Positions 1 to 10,096 of a stretch of 64,000 nt of DNA are shown in pieces; position 1 is the stretch's first letter; every line of letters begins with the position of its first letter. The position numbers and the translations under genes were made by a program. This DNA is from Conus ventricosus (lineage: Eukaryota; Mollusca; Gastropoda; Neogastropoda; Conidae): positions 99,329,207 through 99,393,206 of the forward strand of contig CM031602.1 in the NCBI GenBank assembly GCA_018398815.1. The letters are read 5' to 3'. Under the pieces are notes generated by a model. It was not told where the DNA came from. It searched no databases and was given only the letters and a program-made list of their open reading frames with translations.

Positions 1-177
1 GTGGAAAAGAATTATCTTGAAATGATTAAAAAAATTCGAACACATCAAGCAAACATGAAAAACAATTTGGCTGAATTGGATAATGATATGATTGAGCTTA
101 TAATGAAACTTGAGGAAACAGTTTTCTCCTGGCCCGAAATACTGTACATTTTTGTTCTTAAACCTCCAGTTGCTTAA
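1..177 (+). CDS. Partial coiled-coil-like small protein, distal tandem unit (copy A)
   Basis: An open frame enters from the left edge and stops at 175-177, giving 58 visible residues. The first 40 are charged and predicted helical (IRTHQANM, LAELDNDM). The last 16 (motif FSWPEILYIF) come from a segment that recurs at about 741-790 on the opposite side of the polymerase gene, so the end of this unit is a duplication junction. A second, similar unit lies at 214-497, and two more lie in copy B at 33137-33870. I do not recognise the family. Being beside the polymerase of a Polinton-like element suggests an element-encoded accessory protein. The true start is outside the window. Confidence 0.4.
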   Translation: MEKNYLEMIKKIRTHQANMKNNLAELDNDMIELIMKLEETVFSWPEILYIFVLKPPVA

Positions 178-213
178 TTAATTTTTAATTTACATAAATA
201 TATTTGAGTCTAA

Positions 214-497
214 AATGGAGGCACAGAACGAAGCAAGAATGATAAAGGAAGAGACCTTGAAAATGATACGGGAATCATATGATATGAGTTCTGCTATTCA
301 GGGAACATTTTCGAGGATTAATCAATGCATGCTAAATCACCCCAGATCACCTACAACCCAAAATCCCCAATTGGGAAAAAGAATATCTTGAAATAATAAA
401 AAAAATTCGAGCACATCAAGCAAACATGAAAAAAGAAATTAGCTGAATTGGATGAAGATATGATTGATCTTATAATAAAAGTTGATGAAAAATATAA
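214..497 (+). pseudogene. Small helical protein, proximal tandem unit (copy A), frameshifted
   Basis: The ATG at 214 opens a frame beginning MEAQNEARMIKEETLK that stops at about 391. The homologous reading continues in other frames (KIRAHQANM, then LAELDEDMIDL) after extra A bases in two A-runs near 400 and 433. The product would be about 90 residues, highly charged, with heptad-like spacing but no recognisable domain. Its 3' end overlaps the convergent polymerase gene. The equivalent unit in copy B is also broken, so it is unclear whether the indels are decay or consensus error in A-runs. Confidence 0.4.
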
Positions 498-3400
498 ACC
501 CCCCTGTTTATTGCTGTTCTCCAGTGTCCAATTGCATATGAAAACTCTGGATTAACAAATACTCGTTTTGTGTTTGTTCTATCTAATGACTTCTTTGTTA
601 CAACTGTTGTGTTGATCTCATGTAGATTAGATCGTGGTTTTACGTTATCATGACGAAAAGTTTTATTGTCAAACAATGCTTCTTTGTAGTTGTCATGTGA
701 TATGTTTGACTGCACAACACTGCGAGATATTCCCCTTTGCTTTCTTAATGGTTTTCTCCTGGCTCGAAATACTGTACATTTTTTACCTTAAACCAATAAA
801 CTCCTTAATCACCCCTCCAGATAATTCATCCTTCATCTTTCCTAAAACCTTCTTATTAACAGATGAATGCAAAGGCGAATCTTTAGGGTAATCAGATGTA
901 TCATACCATCCTGCATGCCCTTTAGCTACTTCTATTTCCATGTCTTTATAGATGTCTTCAGTAGGGATATCTATAACAAAACTATCTGTATCTGTGTAAA
1001 GTACTCTGGACTCTGGATACAAGGGTTTAAAGTAGTCATAAAGAAATTCTAACATCAAAAGCTTTGATAATTCTAAAACAGTAAACCCAATAAATACAGG
1101 TTTGTCCAATTTGACTTTCTTTTTCTTCATCATTAAAGCCAAAAAGCCCCTCATGAAATCTTCTAAAGTCCTGATAATTAGGTTTTGAAGTCAGCTTAAT
1201 TGCTTCGTTCTCTTTGGTGACCAATCTAACATCTTTACGCTTGTGTGGATTTTCCATAGTCTTTCCGAAACAGCTGTTGTTCATCAGCTTGAAAAAGTCT
1301 TTTTCTGAAGCATCTGTGGATTTAGTTCTAAGATCAGTGTTCTCATTATGTATGGTTTCATGAACTGTTCTTGATCAAAAGCAATTATATGATGAACAGC
1401 TGTCAACTTTAAAACCATGTCTTAAATAAAATTGTAGAAGTCTGTAATGACAGACATAATTTTTTTTGCCGCGAAGATTAGGCACAAGTTTAGGCGGCTC
1501 TGTCGGATTCATCTTTAGACTTTCTGCAGCTAATGGGTAGTCATTATGTAGGTCATGGAGTTCATGAGGATATTCTAAGTCAACTTCTAGAATGAGACCT
1601 CTTTTACGATCAGCTGTAAGAGTATGCAGTTGTTCTACAAATTCTTGAATGTTTTTAATACTGCCAGTGTACATTTTAAAGTTGCGTAGTGGAAGTGATT
1701 GTGCCATTGCCCATCCATACAGATTGTTTGCATCAAAATACATGTGATAGTTAGACCTTTTACTTGGATCATAGTCGTCCAAGTATTTGTTGTTTGCTTT
1801 ACAGTAATGATGCGACGCCATACTAATTCCTCCACGCAATCCGTTTCAATCATCTGAATCATTGGTAAATCTGACAATAAATCAATCTGTACTCCAGTAA
1901 ACTTTAAGAAAGCATCCCAACTCATCCCAGGCGCAGAAATGTAATGCGCGGGATCCAGGCTATAATGTTTCATGCAGGTCTTTCGTAATTTTCAAAATGT
2001 CCGCCAACAAACATGTATCAGCCATCAAGTATGCATCATGATAGTCTCCCATCGTTTTAGAATCTAACTTCTGCCACGCTTCTTGAGCATGCTGGTAATC
2101 AGAATCACTGATTTCCTTTCCTCTAAGACTAGAAAAGAACGCGCTTTTAGGTGGAAGTGAATCTTCATCAAACCTTTCCCAACTGTTCATGTACTCATAA
2201 GGGTAAACGCCCTTTCTAACAAGAGTTGGGTCAAAATATTCTTCTGTTATTGGGCAGGACTTTAAGGACATAGCCAGTGACTCTAATGATCCCATCAGGT
2301 GTTGCATAGAGTCATAAAAAGACATGTTATTTAAAGTGAAACACATGTACTTTTCTGATGACTGTGCAATGCATGTTATCCTGAAGGCGTTGGTTACTGC
2401 TTGCATTATAAGATGAGAGTCGTAACCTCGCAAGTTATGAAAGAAGATGGGCAGCTTCCATGTCTTAGGATCAAACTTTAGTTGAAGATTGCATTTACTG
2501 TGCGCTGCTCCTCTGAACTTTCCGCTAATGTGATCATGGTCTCTTACTGTTGGATTCTCTGCATCTGATGAGAGGCCTAAACCGCAAATCCAACAATGTG
2601 TGGCTGAGTCATACTGTTGTTGATCTTCGGGAGTCATAATAATGTCTGAGAGATTCAGATTATTAGAACAGACGTTACGCACTTGCTGCATGCATTCTAA
2701 AAATGTTTCTGCAGCATCTGGTCCTCTATACAATTCTGGTGCTGAATGGACACCATCTGACCTAACAATGATAAAAGCATAGGAACAAATCTGATGATTA
2801 CTCAGTAAGACAGTTTTTCGGAGTTTTTGTGGTGCTGGTCCCACATAAGGAACAACAAGCGACTCAAAGTCTGCGTAAACTACGTATGGACTCGTTTGCA
2901 GTTTTTTTCCAGTTATTAAAACTAACTTTACTGCCTTCTCTCGGCGTAATTAGTTCTGTATTACAGTCAACTGGGCTGATACAATGTTTCTTATGTTCAC
3001 TCGCGGCTTGAACAAATGGAATTCTTGTTAAACATTTTCTACAGAATTCTTGTTTGCCATGATTTTTTGAAGTATGCTGCATTAGTTTACTCATTGTGCG
3101 TATCAATGTGTAATGTTGAGGCACCCCTCCTGGTGAAAACATTAGGAGTAAGTCCACATGGCCTTTGTCTGGTTCGCCAATTGTTGGGCTGGCTTTAGAC
3201 ACTCTAATAGGCACCAAATTTGTTTCCTCATCCCATGTGTAGATATTAACAGTTATTGGTTTGTTTTGTTCTTCAAACTGATCAATGGAATCCACGCTAA
3301 CAGGAAAGGATATTCCACTAAAGTTAAGATCATTGATGTAAGGTTCATAGTTAGATACTCTCTCTGCGTTTTTTGCGGACGTAATGCGGCTTTGCAAGAA

Positions 3401-3912
3401 CACACCACATGAAACATTTGTCGTTCTGAATTCTTTATGTTTAGAACTGCTCTTTTCGCTACCAATGCTGGGGGCAGCGGAATGTAAGCCTTGCCTACAA
3501 TCGGTGCATACTTAGACTGTTTTAATCTGATCTCTAAGACTTCGCCCTCTGACCAACCAGAGCCTCTCATTTTGGCTTCTTCAGCGGCCACATCAAACTG
3601 TGTAAGCAGTTGGTCTGCCCAACCAGGCGTTAAGTCATTATGAGAAAGAATAGTCTGTTGTTTAGTTGAGACCCAGACTTCTAGATTTTCTTCATTTATT
3701 GTTATATAGTCGATTAAAACAGCTAGCATTACTTTAACTGGTGGGTCTATTGTTAGTTTACCTGGAACTTGAGAAATAGCATGTACAACGCTTGCCTGTA
3801 CGTTTGCTGGATCAATGACTTCTAGATTAATATCATTTAAAGCTTTTGACAAACGCTCTTCCTCAAGCATTCCTTCAAACAATTCGTCCGGTCCTTCATA
3901 TATCTTAGCCAT
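470..3912 (-). pseudogene. Protein-primed family B DNA polymerase, Polinton-like (copy A)
   Basis: This gene would copy a linear element genome from a protein primer. Start is the ATG at 3910-3912 (MAKIYEG). Reading down the strand there is an N-terminal region of about 300 residues with a C..C..H..H cluster near 3040, exonuclease motif I (YADFE) near 2880, and an HNH/endonuclease VII-like zinc module at about 2485-2595 (CWICG, then RDHDHISGKFRG, then C..CN). Exonuclease motif II (FHNLRGYDSH) follows near 2415-2440, polymerase motif A (DANNLYG) near 1720, motif B (NNSCFGKTMEN) near 1260 and motif C (YTDTDS) near 990. The total of about 1,145 codons is usual for Polinton polymerases. Frameshifts lie near 2890, 1960-1850, 1375-1280, 1150-1040 and 780. 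Catalytic aspartates are retained, but no single frame encodes the whole protein. Copy B (29565-33110) is the inverted homologue. Confidence 0.9.
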
Positions 3913-3964
3913 GTTGAGTTTTAAACATAACACATTTATTTAAATTAAAAAAAAATACAACGTC

Positions 3965-4670
3965 TTAATCAGAATCAATATCAACGGTCTTTTTGTGCTT
4001 GGACTCATAAACTAAGGTATAAACGCCCTTTGATGTTGTTAATGTGAGCTGTTTAGAACAGAGTTTAATGTCTCGTTTACTTTTTTAAACATTCCTTTTT
4101 TATCTGCTCGGCGTCTGGCTGCTGAGAAAACTTGCCCTTGCCTTTTTTTTGAAGATCAAACTTTTGTCTTTTATAGTCATCAAAATCGGCCTGTAAACGA
4201 CTAAATTCTTCATCTGTGATGTTTGAGTCAACTAGCGCTTTATTTATTGTCAGTTTGAACGAACTAAGTTTAGCTGTTATTAGTTGAACCATAGCTGTGT
4301 GCTTTTGGAGTTTAGTTTTTAATTTTTTGCCGGCAGCACTTACAGCTAATGAACAAAGGCCAAGAGCTAAAGACAACCCGCCTAGAGGTAAAGCTGCGGG
4401 CGCACCAACGCCTGTTGCTAAGAGGCCTACACTCGTTCCTGCTGATGCAGCACTAATAGTCGATGCTCCAGTATTAACATATGTAACAGCATTAAAGGCA
4501 GCAGAATACCTTCGTTTGGTTTTGCTGTATTTTGAAAGGTCTTGCTCTAGTTTTTGTTGCATTTGCGTAATGTTTGTTGATCTGAAGGTTTTTATGTTAG
4601 GGGTTTCAACTATCCCTTCTCTTGGCGACTCTGGTGCTGTAGACGTATTTGGATAAACCTGAACAGACAT
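3965..4670 (-). pseudogene. Uncharacterised element protein with central hydrophobic segment (copy A)
   Basis: An open frame of 197 residues starts at 4670 (MSVQVYPNTS). It has a Ser/Thr/Pro-rich N-terminus, a helical charged stretch, then a Gly/Ala/Leu-rich hydrophobic region at about residues 65-112 that could be one or two membrane helices or a buried hydrophobic core. A second charged helical half follows. The open frame stops at 4077, but homology-like reading continues in another frame to a stop at 3965 with the tail ESKHKKTVDIDSD. Comparison with copy B shows that A lost one base near 4088. It sits between polymerase and capsid genes on the same strand with short spacers. No function is recognised; a virion or membrane-associated protein is an inference. 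Confidence 0.6.
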
Positions 4671-4691
4671 GCTTTTTTTAATAAAAATAAT

Positions 4692-5252
4692 TTAGTATTG
4701 TATATCTTTTAATCTGTTATCTTGAATATTCAGCTGCGCATCATATATTAAAAACAAATGTACATTAACTGGTTTATCACCATCTTTTTCTTTATCAATT
4801 TGAATGTTTATTCCGTCTTTAACAGTTCTCACACTTCCATGCAACTGATTATCCTCTGTCGATCTTAGGTCAATCCATAAACCGTATTTTGTTGTTAAAT
4901 AATCATCAAGTCTAACATTGTGAAGGTGTAGATCTTTAGACACAAGGTCTACCGTTGGATTTCTACCCCTCCCACCCCCAAACAATGTTCTTATTTCGTC
5001 AAAATGCTGATAAGGTCTAAGACCGCTAGCGTAGATTTGGTTAGGACTACCCTCAATCGAACATTGTACTTTCGTTATTTTAGGATTAATAAACTTTTCA
5101 CTTCCTCTTTTGAATGGTTCTTCATCTTCACACAGCAATAAAATACCTTTAAGTGATCTTGCTGCGGCACTAAAACGAAAATTCCATATAGCGTCATTCT
5201 TGCTTCTGGGATATGTTGTATGATGAATCACTCTTTCGTAATATATTGCTAA
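4692..5252 (-). pseudogene. Putative major capsid protein, C-terminal half, split by an LTR element (copy A)
   Basis: This is the C-terminal 180 or so residues of a protein whose N-terminal half lies 6 kb away at 11281-11982. Visible features include SAAARSLKGILLL, SPNQIYASGLRPYQHFDE and the end LFLIYDAQLNIQDN. The family recurs in animal genomes beside Polinton-type polymerases and is taken here as the double-jelly-roll capsid protein; that assignment comes from family knowledge and gene order, not from a fold that can be read by eye. The break falls just after the tyrosine-rich stretch at about 5240, where the polypurine/poly-A sequence of the inserted element begins. Copy B carries the same gene uninterrupted at 27467-28752. 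Confidence 0.65.
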
Positions 5253-5402
5253 TTTTGAAAAAAAAAAAAAATCCTCTTGGAATTCATATATATTTCAATT
5301 AGACGGTTTCAAAAGTTTTTTTTTTGCTTGTGATAGCAAATTGTTTGTATTTGATCCATTAGTTGTGTTTTCGGGTTTGACAGGACATTATTTCATATTT
5401 TC

Positions 5403-6700
5403 ATGATGGCACAGAAGCTAAGGGAAGAAAAGTCCTGTTTATGTCTCTATGGACGAGGACAAAGTTTTTGCTAAGTATTTACAAGAGGTTAAGGTATGTG
5501 GTCTGGAGGGAGAAGATCTGTTGGCCTATGTGGATAATGCATTGCTCAAGATATGGAAAGAGAGGAAAGAATCAAAATGAAAAGAGTACAGGAAGAAGAG
5601 ATAACTAAAAGAGAGCAGATACAGATACAAGAGGAAACTAAAAGAGAGCAATACAGGAGGAAACTAAAAGAGAGCAGATACAAGAGGAAACTAAAAGAGA
5701 GCAGATAAAAGAGGAAACTAAAAGAGAGCAGGAGGAAACAAAAAGAATTGAGCTGATAGGGGAAACGAAAAGAATACAGCTTCAAGTTATTTCAGCAGAG
5801 TGCGGTCTCAGGACAGGACAGTGAGAGTCAGAGTTCGGGTTTTCCAAGGTTTAACACCCTCGCCCAACCTTTCCCTAAGTTGCCCCTTTTAAAGAAAGAA
5901 CTGATGATATAGACAGTTACTTGTTTCGTTTTGAAACCATGCTCGTTCCTTGGGATGGTCTGAGAGTTTGTGGGTAACATACCTGTCTGCACTACTTGAG
6001 GGTTTGCTTTAACTCTCTATCACAGTCTGCTGAAAATAATGTTGTGTCTTACGAGCTTTGAAAGAGAGCTTGCTGAAAAATTTCAATGTACTCCAGATGG
6101 TTTTCGTAAGCGTTTTCGTGAGGCTAAGCCTAGCTCCAATGAACCTTTCGAGACCTTTGCAGTTGAACTTAGGCGTTTGTTTGACCGTTGGGTCTCTTTG
6201 TCAAAAATTGATAAGTCTTTTGAAGATCTGGTGGATTTATTTTGCGTGAGCAGTTTTTGGAGTGTGTCTCTAAGGAGTTGGCCACTTTTTTGTGTGAGAG
6301 AGATGTGAAAACTTTTGATGAAATGATCAAGTCTGCAGAGTCTACAGACGTGCTCATCCAACTAAGTGCTTTCTAGGAAAGCTGATGTAAACATTTTTGC
6401 TTCTGTTGGGTACAAAACTCCTGGTCAGTTTGACAGAAATGCATATCCCGGTCAGTCTGATAGAACTCCGTACTGTGGTCAGTCTGACAGAGGAAACAGA
6501 TACTCAACTTTTCAAAACAGTGGCACTACTCTTGTTCCTCGGTTGATCGTGGAAGTAACTTTGGTGGTAGCTGTTATTGTGGTCATCAGAGTTTTGGTTA
6601 CTCAGCTGGTCGTGGAAATAACTTTAGCGGTATCGTTATCGTGTCGTGGCGCCCGTTATACCTCTGGCAGTAAGAGTTCCTCAGAAAGTGCTTAGATCAG
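5403..6700 (+). pseudogene. Gag-like protein of the first Gypsy element
   Basis: Frameshifted coding region starting near the ATG at 5403 (MAQKLREEKS). A charged helical N-terminus contains a short tandem array of QEETKREQ-type units (about 5600-5740). It is followed by a capsid-like region (DSYLFRFE near 5920; FQCTPDGFRKRFREAKP, FAVELRRLFDRWV at 6080-6190) resembling the retrotransposon capsid/SCAN fold, then a Gly/Ser/Arg-rich stretch. At least four frame changes are needed to read it through, so it is inactive. The zinc knuckle follows in the next feature. Confidence 0.7.
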
Positions 6701-6712
6701 TTTGCAAGTGTT

Positions 6713-7231
6713 GTGTGTTATTTGTGTAAAAAGACAGGACATGTAGCTGCTAGGTGTCCATGGAAGTCAGGTAGAAACCCCTGTAGAATTTGCACCTTAG
6801 CCACCCAGATGAATGTCCTTTTGTTGTTAGTAACTCCACTGTTGTCGAGAACTCGGCTGACAGCAAACAGTTCAGTGCTTGTTTGTTCTGTTCTTGATAC
6901 CCCTTTTGCTTGTCTAGCTGCTGGTGAGTTCACGGGCAAATTGCATTTGGAGTCTGGTTCTGTGAATGGCACTTTGGGTTCTATTCTGCGTGATACTGGT
7001 GCTACTATTTGTGGCGTTCGCAAAGGATTAGTTTCTGACAGTCAGATGTTAGGAACCACAGTGAAGTGTGTTTCTTTTGGTGGTCGTGTGGATGAGTTTC
7101 CACTGGCTACAGTTTCAGTCAGCTGTCCTTATTTTGTGGGCGATTTGACTTGTTGTGTCTTGGATAGCCCTGTCGCAGATCTCATTGTGGGTAATGTACC
7201 TGGAGTTTCTGTGAGCGTCGAGTTTATTTGA
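6713..7231 (+). CDS. Zinc knuckle and aspartic protease of the first Gypsy element
   Basis: The 172-residue frame opens with a CCHC zinc knuckle (CYLCKKTGHVAARC), the nucleocapsid RNA-binding motif. It then carries a retroviral-type protease with the catalytic signature RDTGATICG at about 6988-7015 and a flap/second half ending LIVGNVPGV. This is one of the better preserved parts of the element. The reading continues past 7231 after a frameshift (VTRARAK near 7268), which resembles the segment after the protease in the second Gypsy element at 41.6 kb. Confidence 0.8.
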   Translation: MCYLCKKTGHVAARCPWKSGRNPCRICTLATQMNVLLLLVTPLLSRTRLTANSSVLVCSVLDTPFACLAAGEFTGKLHLESGSVNGTLGSILRDTGATICGVRKGLVSDSQMLGTTVKCVSFGGRVDEFPLATVSVSCPYFVGDLTCCVLDSPVADLIVGNVPGVSVSVEFI

Positions 7232-7790
7232 TGTATCTGGTGAACCTTTCTCTTTAGCCGCCGTTACGAGGGCTAGAGCTAAGCATGTTGGGGACAAAAA
7301 GCCTTTGTGTCAGATCCCTAATGATCTGAACATTTCCCGTTCTGATCTTGTTCAGAAACAGAAGGATGAGTCATCGAAGTCTTGCTTTCAGTTAACGTCT
7401 TCTGATGTGTCTGCTGTGTCTACTTCTGATGTTGTACCTACAGTCGTTCTTTCACAAGGTACTTCAGTGCCTGGGTTAGAGATAGCGCCTTTGGCTTGTG
7501 AGCAGGAACAGGTTTCTCTTGAGCACTCTCCAGGAGTTGGTCTTTCTGTGGATCCCTCTCCGGAGCCTGTTTGTACTGTTCGTGAAGTAGTGTGTACAGT
7601 TGGTGTAATCCAGGACTATGATGACGCTTTACCCATCCCCACTTTAACTGTTCCGATGGCGTCTTCTATGCCAGATGAAAATGTTCATTCTGTACAGTTT
7701 GATTGTACTTTGTCTGACAAAAGTACCAGGGAGTTGCGTGTAATCTTTGATGATTTTCAGTCATTTTGACCCCCAAACCAGGTTCTTTCT
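7232..7790 (+). pseudogene. Linker region between protease and RT, first Gypsy element
   Basis: Mostly open coding sequence (154-residue frame at 7305-7769) rich in Ser, Val and Thr. It contains DLVQKQKDESS near 7350, which looks like the short pre-integrase segment of Gypsy polyproteins, but no H2C2 zinc finger or DDE integrase core follows. The remainder is low-complexity and I cannot assign it. It ends FDDFQSF, at the point where the RT N-terminus begins. Confidence 0.45.
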
Positions 7791-8015
7791 CAGGTGATGT
7801 ACTATTAGAGATCCCTCTTACAACAGATGTCCCTGTTAGAAAGAAATGTTATGAAATCCCCCTTTTCTGTGAAAGAGGTTGTTGAGAGAGAGATTGGTAT
7901 CATGTCGGATCTTGATATCATTGAGCATCGAATAGTCAGTATGCATCTCCAGTTGTGTTCGTTAGGAAGAAAGATTGTACGTGTCGTTTCACTCCTGGGT
8001 GTGCTGAAGCTTTGA
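7770..8015 (+). pseudogene. Reverse transcriptase N-terminal fragment, first Gypsy element
   Basis: After a frameshift, the sequence reads as the N-terminal fingers of a Gypsy RT: LLEIPLTTDVPVRKK, EIGIMSDLDIIEH, YASPVVFVRKKD. It then jumps directly to the connection segment (TPGCAEALRKIQGIL, SAPVCC at about 7995-8050). The catalytic palm with the YxDD box is absent, so the RT was removed by an internal deletion. Confidence 0.75.
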
Positions 8016-8079
8016 GGAAGATTCAGGGAATCTTGTCTTCTGCACCTGTGTGTTGTTACTTAGACTGGTTAATACTTTT

Positions 8080-8452
8080 GTGTTCAGGATGATGCTAGTT
8101 CTGTTGATTTGGGTGCTGTATTGCTCAGTAGAGTGATGATGTCCTTCACCCAGTCGTATTCGCTAGTCGAAAGTTACTGGATCGTGAGAAGGCGTACAGT
8201 ACTATTGAGCGGGAATGTTTAGCCATTGTCTGGGCTGTTCAGAAGTTTGTAAGGTTCCTTTGGGGAGTCAGATTTATCTTGCAGACAGATCATCGTCCCC
8301 TTTACGTACCTGCGAACGTCAAACTTTTAAGAACTCAAGAATTATGAGATGGGCGTTGTCATTGCAGGGTTCTCGTTTGAAGTCCAGCCAGTTCCTGGTT
8401 CGGCGAATGTTTTCGCTGACCTTCTCTCCCGCTCATGTGAGAATCAATTGAT
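8080..8452 (+). pseudogene. RNase H domain, first Gypsy element
   Basis: Reads DASSVDLGAVLLSR, HPVVFASRKLLDREKAYS, IERECLAIVWAVQKF, LQTDHRPL and finally SANVFADLLSRS, the standard order of Gypsy RNase H motifs including the terminal D..SR box. Several frameshifts are present. It is the last coding piece before the 3' untranslated repeats and polypurine tract; no integrase follows it. Confidence 0.8.
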
Positions 8453-8489
8453 CCCTTAGGAAGTGAGTTTCCTTGTGTGAACTGCAGTT

Positions 8490-8700
8490 TTATCTCTACC
8501 CCGTGGGGGTATGGAGAGGCTGACCGAGTGGTCAGTAGACATGTGTGGTCTCTACCCAGTGTGGGTATGGAGAGGCTGACCAAGTGGTCAGTAGACATCG
8601 TATGTGCATTGCCATCCAGGTGTGGGGTGCAGCCATGCCCAACCGCCGTCTCTACCCGTGTGGGTATGGAGAGGTTGTCCGTGAGGTCAGCAACAAGCTA
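8490..8700 (+). repeat. Three imperfect copies of a hairpin-bearing unit, 3' region of the Gypsy element
   Basis: Units of about 50-70 bp share the core GGGTATGGAGAGG. Two copies hold a perfect 6-bp stem (CTGACC-GAGT-GGTCAG at 8520-8535 and CTGACC-AAGT-GGTCAG at 8576-8591). The third (about 8667-8690) has lost the stem. A related copy in the LTR at 9089-9104 has CTGACT-TTCA-AGTCAG. Confidence 0.75.
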
Positions 8701-8893
8701 GCATGTAAAAGGGCTTCAGAGTTCGTCGGGACGACAACTTGTGTTTTCTGTTGTGTGAGTGTCCCTGGAAGGACTCCACGAACTGCTTCCGTGAGCGGCT
8801 TCGTTTTCCGTCGAGTGAATGTAAATTTTTAGGTTTGTGTATTCTGCTGTTTGTTTACTTCTTTTCAAAAAAACAATTCGGTCATTGTTTTTT

Positions 8894-8912
8894 TCTTGAG
8901 GAGGGGGAGTAT
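8894..8912 (+). promoter_or_regulatory. Polypurine tract
   Basis: The purine-rich run TGAGGAGGGGGAGTAT ends immediately before the LTR start TGTGACG. This is where plus-strand DNA synthesis is primed in LTR retrotransposons, and it fixes the left arm as a 3' LTR in plus orientation. Confidence 0.8.
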
Positions 8913-9313
8913 TGTGACGTCAACGTAAATTATGACGTCAGCTTAAAATGACATATTTTAACTACATGACGAAAATAATAATAAGAGACAAGAGAAGGAG
9001 CAAGAACTAACGGCCGAGGCTTTGGTGTCCAGCCTACTTTATTTTGTTTTAATCATCGTTTTCTCCGTAGTGTTACTATGTGGAGAGGCTGACTTTCAAG
9101 TCAGTAGTATATCGAAGTTAATTGTGTATGTGGGATACTTTTGATGACGGTACCAGCGGAATATGTAGCAGGAAATGTATTTGTTATAAAATTGTTGTGA
9201 ATGCTGTGTCGCCGAGAGTGACTTAAAACTCCTGTAAGAATATTTAATATGTGCTCCAATTGTACCACCGCATGTGTGTCGGTGGGCTATATTTATTGAT
9301 GTGAACACTGTAG

Positions 9314-9320
9314 TATAAAT
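9314..9320 (+). promoter_or_regulatory. LTR TATA box
   Basis: TATAAAT in an otherwise mixed-composition LTR, about 400 bp from the LTR start and upstream of the 39-bp repeat array, consistent with a U3/R promoter. The mirror copy lies at 10873-10879 on the minus strand. Confidence 0.45.
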
Positions 9321-9431
9321 ACACGGAGAAGTTAATATTTGTTTTAGATCAACGGTGCGTCGAACCGAAGTTTATTGTGTTCCATGGGACTTTGGTGAAA
9401 TTTTGTTCTCCGGGATTCAATATGGTTTACT

Positions 9432-9655
9432 GTGCTTTATGAATCTGCGGTTCTTCTTCTGTGGATTGCTGTGCTTTATGAATCTGCGGTTCTTCTCCTG
9501 TGGATTGCTGTGCTTTATGAATCTGCGGTTCTTCTTCTGTGGATTGCTGTGCTTTATGAATCTGCGGTTCTTCTCCTGTGGATTGCTGTGCTTTGTGAAT
9601 CTGCGGTTCTTCTGCTATGGGTTACTGTGCCTTGTGAATTTGCGGTTCTTCTTCT
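9432..9655 (+). repeat. 39-bp tandem array in the LTR
   Basis: Five to six units built on CTTTATGAATCTGCGGTTC plus a TTCTGTGGATTGCTGTG tail, with C/T and A/G variants. The unit length is a multiple of three, so an artificial open frame runs through it. The mirror array in arm 2 is at about 10538-10761. Confidence 0.85.
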
Positions 9656-10096
9656 GATAGTTCGACGTAATATATTGTGCTTGCTGTGTTGAGACCCTGT
9701 TCTTCTTCATCGCTTGTGTTTTGTGAACGGCTGTGTTTACCGTGTGGGGACCTTGGTTTTCCGTCTTCGTCTTATTTTAATGCTGTAGACTGTGGCGTGG
9801 GTACTGTGGAAACTGAATGCGTTGATTGTATATGTGAGATACTGTGGACGGCGCCGGCGAGATATGTGAATTATATTAAGATACGTAGTATGATACGCTG
9901 ATATATGATGATTGAAGTGTCTTATGTATTGATGTCTTAATTGACGTGCATTGATCTGTATTCTATGTAATAGCATGTATTGATTTGGTAACGTTCATAT
10001 TGATGGTTCAGGCAGCATAATTATAAAGAAAAGAAATCAAACCGTGTGCTGCCCGGCTATCCATGTACGTATGGTGTGGGTGTGTGTAGGTAATAA

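Larger units (their letters stand above)
8913..10096 (+). repeat. LTR arm 1 (plus orientation) of the 2.4-kb palindrome
   Basis: Begins TGTGACGTCA directly after the polypurine tract. It contains a TATAAAT box at 9314-9320, a 39-bp tandem array (9432-9655) and a hairpin at 9089-9104. It runs without interruption into its own reverse complement, with the centre between 10096 and 10097 (TAATA|ATTATT context). No obvious CA dinucleotide marks the LTR end at the centre, so the inner part of each arm (about 10014-10096) may be non-LTR sequence captured in the palindrome. Confidence 0.8.

Noticed and set aside
5546..5785. 79-residue hydrophobic minus-strand frame
   Set aside because: Antisense of the QEETKREQ repeat in Gag.
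9355..9692. LYESAVLLLWIAV-repeat frames in the LTR resembling membrane helices
   Set aside because: Product of a 39-bp tandem array in non-coding LTR; the mirror frame in the other arm is the same artefact.
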